Of a stretch of DNA of 12,006 nucleotides, positions 7,546-12,006 are shown piece by piece. Positions within the stretch are counted from its first letter, which is position 1, and each line of letters begins with the position of its first letter. Source of the DNA: Gloeopeniophorella convolvens. Lineage: Eukaryota > Basidiomycota > Agaricomycetes > Russulales. Both the position numbers and the translations under genes were made by a program. The stretch spans positions 1 to 12,006 of the forward strand of contig WTXD01000339.1 in the NCBI GenBank assembly GCA_022496205.1, read 5' to 3'. Under the pieces are notes generated by a model. It worked only from the letters and a program-made list of their open reading frames with translations. It did not search any database and had not been told where the DNA came from.

Positions 7546-9193
7546 TCAGAGCTCGGTCTTGGTCTTGTCCTTCGCCTTCGAAGTCGCGCTGCTGACGCTC
7601 GCCTTCGCCTCCTTCGACTGTGCATCGCTCCATGCCTGAGCGCCCTTAGCTTGCTCCTTCGCGTGGTTTTTCGTGCCGGTCAGGATGTCAAGGATCTGCC
7701 AAAGCTTATCCTCTGCGATGTGAATCCCCGATGACAGCAAATCAATGATTCGCTGATACAGGGCGTCGGTATGTGTGGATGCTTGCGTGTACCGGATGCG
7801 CGCCTCTTGGAGAAGGCCTGGACGCGACGTCGGGAGCGAATCTTCAGGGAGACCATGCTCCCGCAGGAACGCACGCAGACGCGCGTCTGGCCATACGAGG
7901 TACTCAGAAGGGGCCGAGGTCGCCTCGCGATACCTGCAACAAGATTAGTCTGGGGCCTGTGGACCGGTTCGTGACACGTACTTGGAGTTGATGGCCTTTA
8001 CGAGATCTTTGCGAGTCTTGGCGGCTTCGGCTTGGGCGGCATACCCATTCTCGACGAGCCAGTTGCGAATGTCCGAGTCGCGCCATGCCGACCAAACAGT
8101 GTCTTCAGCCGTCAGATAGTTGTCCCTAGTGATGATCAGATAAACCAACGGTCTACGTATGGGAACGGGTGATCCTACGTACGCAACCATCTTCTCGAGC
8201 TTGTCGCGCTTGATGTGGGCATCGCTCCGGATGACATTGTGCTCAACGAGCCACTCCTTGAGCTGCGAGTCTGACCAGGTATTCCACACTTTTTGGGTGA
8301 CGTCATAGTAGTACCACTGCATGCGCTCCAAAAGTGACGCGCGCGGCGGCGGGGCCGTGTTATACGGAGGAATCTGATGGTCAAGGAGCCATTGGTGCTG
8401 CGCCGCAAAGGTAAGCGCCGTATGACGAAAACGAATGCAAGTAGACATACGATATACGAATCGGACCAGGTTTCATAGACAGAAGAAGTGGCCTTGGAAT
8501 AGTATGTCTTCGCGAGTTTGATCATTTCGTCGCGACTCGCTTGCTGTTTGGTTTTGATGATCCCTTTCTCCTCTAGGAATGTTCTCAGGCGATTGTCGTC
8601 CCAGGTTGACCACACGTAGTCCTTCGAATCGTCCACCTTGCGAGAGACATCCGCAGTCGCCTGCGCGACGGCAGAGCTGAGAGACTGGGTGGCTTGGTGC
8701 GCCGGCGAGCCGTAAACGCCCGTCGACGCGGCGTAGGAGAGAGAAGATGCAGCGCTCTGGTAGTCACGATACCGGGACTTGGCAAGTTGCACCAACTGCT
8801 CGCGCGGTCCCTTGGGTTCGATGACTCCCTGGTCAAGCAGGAACTGCCGAAGAGTAGATTCGTCCCAAGTTTCGAATGCAGAGTCCTTGAGGCCCTGGAA
8901 TGAATGTTGTGCAGCGTGATATTGGTCAGCGCCATATGCCTGTGCAGCTGCCCAATTCTCTTTGACGAGATCCTGGAGCTGCGCTTGCGAAGGCGCGTCT
9001 GATGGCACAGGGACATTATGTTCCTTGAGCCATGTGGTTAACTGTTGGGTGTCCCACTGCTGATATGCTGGGGGCCGTTGGGTGAGCAACGACATCCCAG
9101 GATAGGAGCCTGAACATACGCACCTGGTGTGTCCGAGCCAAACCACGATGCCTGGGCCCCGAGAGCGAGAAGAAGAACAAGAGTAAGCTTCAT
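7546..9193 (-). CDS. Ish1/Msc1-family stress-responsive (nuclear envelope) protein, 477 aa, five exons
   Basis: The family includes fission yeast Ish1, a stress-induced nuclear envelope protein, and budding yeast Msc1. The molecular activity is not well defined; an ER/nuclear-envelope lumen location is likely. Exons are 9193-9124, 9067-8451, 8397-8183, 8125-7982 and 7933-7546. The introns are 48-57 nt with gtgcgt, gtatgt or gtacgt donors, and the frame is exact through TGA. Residues 1-15 are a signal peptide (MKLTLVLLLALGAQA), then SWFG. Seven Ish1 repeats follow the pattern W-[SD]-[DE]-s-x-[LI]-[RK]-x-[WF]-L-x-[ED]-[HQKN]-x-[VI], starting near Trp28, 91, 179, 224, 270, 315 and 363. The last 45 residues are Lys/Ala-rich and probably helical. 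A TATA box 51 bp upstream and a CRE-like site about 95 bp upstream support the start and stress control. No break or missing repeat core is seen. Confidence 0.93.
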
Positions 9194-9285
9194 CGTTGGA
9201 AAGCTATGGCTAATGGGAGAAAAGGGAGGTGGGCGGGGACATGTTTATAAAGGCGCGGGTGATTGTGGCTGAAGTGATTTCACAA

Positions 9286-9293
9286 TGACGTCG
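9286..9293. promoter_or_regulatory. CRE-like site TGACGTCG, possible Atf1-type bZIP target
   Basis: The core TGACGTC matches seven of eight bases of the CRE palindrome. It stands about 35 bp upstream of the TATA box. In fission yeast, ish1 is induced through the Spc1/Sty1 MAP kinase and the bZIP factor Atf1, so a CRE here fits the family's known control. Use in this fungus is inferred. Confidence 0.5.
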
Positions 9294-9469
9294 GACACTT
9301 TGGCGACTCCTCATTGAGAGGTGCCATTCAACACGCTCCGCGAGGCCCAGCTCAGATGACCTCATTTCTCTCGGCAAACCGCGTCACGCCTCTCGCTTCA
9401 CTCTTTCCTTCTCGAGCGGGTCTGGATGGTTCAGACAGGAAGCGGAGAGAAAAACGGACCGGGAGAGAG

Positions 9470-9475
9470 AAAAAA
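9470..9475 (-). terminator. Pol III terminator of tRNA-Lys
   Basis: Six consecutive T on the minus strand begin 4 nt after the discriminator base, the usual RNA polymerase III stop signal. Confidence 0.8.
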
Positions 9476-9479
9476 CACT

Positions 9480-9580
9480 AGCCCACCGCGAGGGTCGAAC
9501 TCGCAGCCTTCAGATTACGCAAGCGTGTAATCAACACCCGCCTAAGAGTCTGACGCTCTATCCGATTGAGCTAGGCGGGC
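9480..9580 (-). tRNA. tRNA-Lys(CUU) with 27-nt intron
   Basis: A complete cloverleaf is visible. The acceptor stem is GCCCGCC/GGTGGGC with one G-U pair. The D arm is GCTC/GAGC around AATCGGATA. The anticodon stem is TCAGA/TCTGA and the loop, once spliced, is CTCTTAA, giving anticodon CTT (reads AAG). The variable loop is AGGCT, and the T arm is GCGAG/CTCGC with loop TTCGACC. The intron occupies 9516-9542, between positions 37 and 38, the standard place for a nuclear tRNA intron. The A box (TAGCTCAATCGG) and B box (GTTCGACCC) are both present. The gene lies between the Ish1 promoter and the permease upstream region and is an independent pol III unit. Confidence 0.95.
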
Positions 9581-10038
9581 GATGCAATCAATGACCAACA
9601 CTGAGCCAACCCGGCCAGTTGCATTTCTTAGTCCAGTTTGTGGGCGCAAGGCACGTCGAAGTTCACCGGCAGGTCGCGATCGTTGAGCCGGGTCCGACAC
9701 GGTGCTCTCTGTCGACATGAATGCCTTTTTGATCCAAACAGGATTGCCCTGAGCCCTCCTGAGCCCGAGCACAAAATTCTCTGACATCAGGCACCTTCGA
9801 GAGCACCTTCTGAGTGGATGACCGGTTTGCTAAGTCCGAAACGCTTCTCCAGACATGTGCCGTGGAGGTCGTCGCAGCGCAAAACCCGCCTCCAGAACGC
9901 TCCCTTATCTCGATAACGGAGCCTCAGTTCAATAGACCATGTGACAACTCTCCTTCGTTCAATAAAACCGTGATGCAGGCTAGGGTCGCTCCCCGAGCCT
10001 TTTCATCCTCTGCGACTGGCCCCTTTCGTTCTGCCATC
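9581..10038. other. Upstream region of permease gene and 5' flank of tRNA-Lys
   Basis: No separate gene is supported. It holds a GATA pair at 9905-9916 and a short direct repeat (AGCACCTTC-like units at about 9790-9810). An in-frame upstream ATG for the permease lies at 9973. No canonical TATA box was seen. Confidence 0.5.
9905..9916. promoter_or_regulatory. Back-to-back GATA-factor sites (TTATC-TC-GATAA)
   Basis: Two GATAA cores on opposite strands are separated by 2 bp, about 123-134 bp before the permease ATG. Fungal nitrogen regulators of the AreA/Nit2/Gln3 type bind GATA cores and usually act through pairs. They are known to control amino acid and GABA permease genes. Binding here is inferred from the motif and its position. 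Confidence 0.5.
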
Positions 10039-12006
10039 ATGTCTGATCAAGAGCACGGAAAGAGCAGCTTTCAGGATGAGGACGACAAGCAGCTGCACTC
10101 GCTCGGATACGTCCCCTCTTTCAAGCGCGAGTTCAGCAACCTCGCTACGGTGCGTATTACATTGAACGAGCAGCGTCAGTGCTCGTCGGCTCATGACCCC
10201 ATTCGCGCCGCGCAGATCAGCTTCGCGTTTAGCATCATGGTACGTATCACCTTCCTCTTGCATGATTAACCTCACGCTGCCGATCTCGTCAGGGCCTGTG
10301 TTCGTCGATTGCAACGACGTTCAACACCCCGCTCCTCCTAGGCGGACCTTCCTCGGTGCGCTGGCGATATGGGAGCCCCTGCGCGGCCCTGCAGTGATGC
10401 CAACAAACCTTCTCCACAGGTAACATGGTGCTGGATCCTCGGAGCGACCATGTGCTTCACGTTAGGCAGGTTCCATTCGGCTTCCTGCTCATGTGCTGTC
10501 AGGCTCACGGAGCGTCCGACCACGCAGGCGCGTCCATCGCCGAGATCGTCAGCGCCTTCCCGACCTGCGGCGGTCTGTGCGTCCCCCGCCTCGATCTCGC
10601 GCCCCGCGCCTAAATTCATGCTCGTGTGACAGATATACCGCATCCGCACAGTTAGTGCCAAAAAAGCACCGGCCAATCGTGAGTCGCGCCTGCCCACGTT
10701 TGTCGCGTCCGCTCACGCGATTGGACGATACGCGCAGGTAGGTTGGGTCGTCGGCTGGCTCAATATCCTCGGCCAGGTTGCAGGGCTCTCCTCGACCGAA
10801 TTTGGACTTTCGAATATGATATGGGCCGCTGTCGTCGTTGCCAAGGACGGGAACTATGAAGTCACGCCGGGAAAGGTTGTCGGCCTCTTCGCTGGGCTGC
10901 TCATTTTCCATGGAATTCTCGTACGTCGCGCAGTTTCTCCTGGGTCGCGCATACAACCTGTCAAGGCATTCTTCTGACGTGGATCCACCTGTAACTTCTA
11001 GAATTGCCTTGCGACGCGGTACCTGGCGAAAATGACCACCGGTTTCGTGTTTGTCAACCTTGGCGCGACCGTCGGTGTGTACCTGCCATTGACTCTCGAT
11101 ATATTGGTCGTGATGAGGTACCTCGCTCAGTTATCATCATCGTTCTTCTGGCGACGACTGGACGTCATGACATGCACCCGGCAAACTACGTGTTTGGGTC
11201 GGAAGGGATCGTGAATCAAACGAACGGTTGGAACGACGGACTTGCGTTCCTGTTTGGTCTGCTTAGCGTGCAATGGACGGTACGGGAAGAACTTCTTTTC
11301 GGAGGGTGCATGAATTGACGAAAGTCTCTTCTTTTCTAGATGACGGTTAGTGTATGAGTCGAACTCCGAGAGAAGAGGCTCTAATTGAGAACCAGGACTA
11401 TGATGCGACTGCTCATATCTCGTAAGTATCCTGAACCTTATACATGCGTCACCGTACTCACAGTCGTCTGCAGCGAGGAGGTTAAGCGTGCTGCTTATGC
11501 TGGTGGGCGTTCAATCGCTGGTTTACGAGTTTGTTTTATCTGATCACCGAAATCTATCTAGCGCCTGCTGCTATCTTCATCGCTGGTGAGATCTAAGCGT
11601 GTGTTACCCTCTTCAGCTGCTCACTCTTTCATCACAGTAATCGGCACAGGTCTTCTCGGATGGTTGCTTAACATAGTCCTGATTCTCTGCTCCGGACCCC
11701 TGTACGTACCGTCGGAGCTTGTCGCAGATCATTAACTCACAAAGCCGATGCCAGGGAGAACCTCCCGGGACCCTCCGGGTCAGCTTTCCTCGAGGTAAGC
11801 AGAGCCGTCATCTGATATCTGGAACTTCGAACCCATACGGACTTTTGACAGATTATGGCTTTGCGCATGGGAAAGCCTGCAGCGTTGTTCCTCTGGGTAC
11901 GTCGCACGAGACCTGCGCTGACGTAGCTGAGCCTCTATAGACATTTGTTTGCCTCACTGCCTTCTTCGTGTGCCAAACTGCCCTCCAAGCCTGCTCTCGT
12001 ACTGTT
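10039..12006 (+). CDS. APC-superfamily amino acid/GABA-type permease, first 348 aa, 17 exons (3' end outside window)
   Basis: A plasma-membrane or organelle importer of amino acids or related amines (GABA, choline), H+-coupled in known relatives; substrate not determinable. Exons: 10039-10149, 10216-10239, 10293-10355, 10420-10465, 10528-10576, 10633-10678, 10738-10920, 11002-11074, 11131-11279, 11340-11345, 11396-11421, 11474-11502, 11562-11585, 11638-11701, 11755-11794, 11852-11896 and 11941 onward. Introns are 44-81 nt, and all phases close into one frame. Family landmarks in order: LGYVPSFKREFSNLAT, ISFAFSIMGLCSSIATTFNT (TM1), SIAEIVSAFPTCGGLYTAS, GWVVGWLNILGQ, MTDYDATAHISEEVKRAA and GKPAALFLW-TFVCLTAFF, with about eight membrane segments so far. 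The family length is about 520 aa, so roughly a third is missing past the edge. The intron at 10466-10527 is GC-AG and exon 10 is only ATGACG. The start was chosen because the family begins here (A at -3); an in-frame ATG at 9973 would add 22 residues. Confidence 0.9.

Larger units (their letters stand above)
9194..9479 (-). promoter_or_regulatory. Promoter region of the Ish1-family gene
   Basis: TTTATAAA at 9244-9251 is a TATA box about 51 bp before the ATG at 9193. TGACGTCG at 9286-9293 is a CRE-like bZIP site about 95 bp before it. A weak inverted repeat (TCTG/CAGA) lies near 9421-9435. The far end abuts the pol III terminator of the tRNA gene. No gene is seen inside this stretch. Confidence 0.55.

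Noticed and set aside
8295..8305. TGACGTCA CRE palindrome inside the Ish1 coding region
   Set aside because: It falls within codons for Asp-Val-Thr in exon 3 and is most likely coincidental.
8694..8903. 69-aa + strand frame inside the Ish1 gene
   Set aside because: Antisense shadow of Ish1 exon 2.
1..12006. Mobile element, CRISPR, toxin-antitoxin or biosynthetic cluster
   Set aside because: No transposase, reverse transcriptase, long terminal or inverted repeats, spaced repeats or cluster enzymes were found on either strand.

Overview
This is nuclear DNA of a basidiomycete fungus, most likely an Agaricomycete. The evidence is a GC-rich sequence, coding regions cut by many introns of 44-81 nt with GTRNGY donors and CTRAC-type branch points, a tRNA-Lys gene with an intron after position 37, and protein families typical of filamentous basidiomycetes. 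It looks like an ordinary chromosomal segment. I see no mobile element, CRISPR array, defence island or biosynthetic cluster.

Layout. Positions 1-1450 (+) hold the DH and PH parts of a Rho guanine-nucleotide exchange factor. Its recognisable protein is broken by about seven changes of reading frame, so I call it a pseudogene. A low-complexity tail may continue to about 2190. At 2895-3146 (-) is a gene for a small secreted cysteine-rich protein, with a TATA box, an inverted repeat and a full CRE palindrome upstream. Positions 3320-5749 contain no gene I can support. At 5750-6711 (-) a three-exon gene encodes a 277-residue single-pass membrane protein that I do not recognise. At 7546-9193 (-) a five-exon gene encodes a 477-residue Ish1/Msc1-family protein with a signal peptide and seven Ish1 repeats. 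At 9480-9580 (-) is tRNA-Lys(CUU) with a 27-nt intron. From 10039 to the end of the window (+), at least 17 exons encode the first 348 residues of an APC-superfamily amino acid/GABA-type permease, including a GC-AG intron and a 6-nt exon.

How the parts fit together. The genes do not form a pathway. The functional themes are small GTPase signalling (decayed), secretion, stress response at the nuclear envelope, and amino acid uptake. Promoter motifs suggest separate control: a CRE-like bZIP site before the Ish1 gene, a CRE plus dyad before the secreted-protein gene, and a back-to-back GATA pair before the permease, as expected for nitrogen regulation.

The three intact spliced genes keep a perfect reading frame across more than 3.3 kb of coding sequence. 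The clustered frame breaks in the RhoGEF region are therefore unlikely to be general sequencing error.
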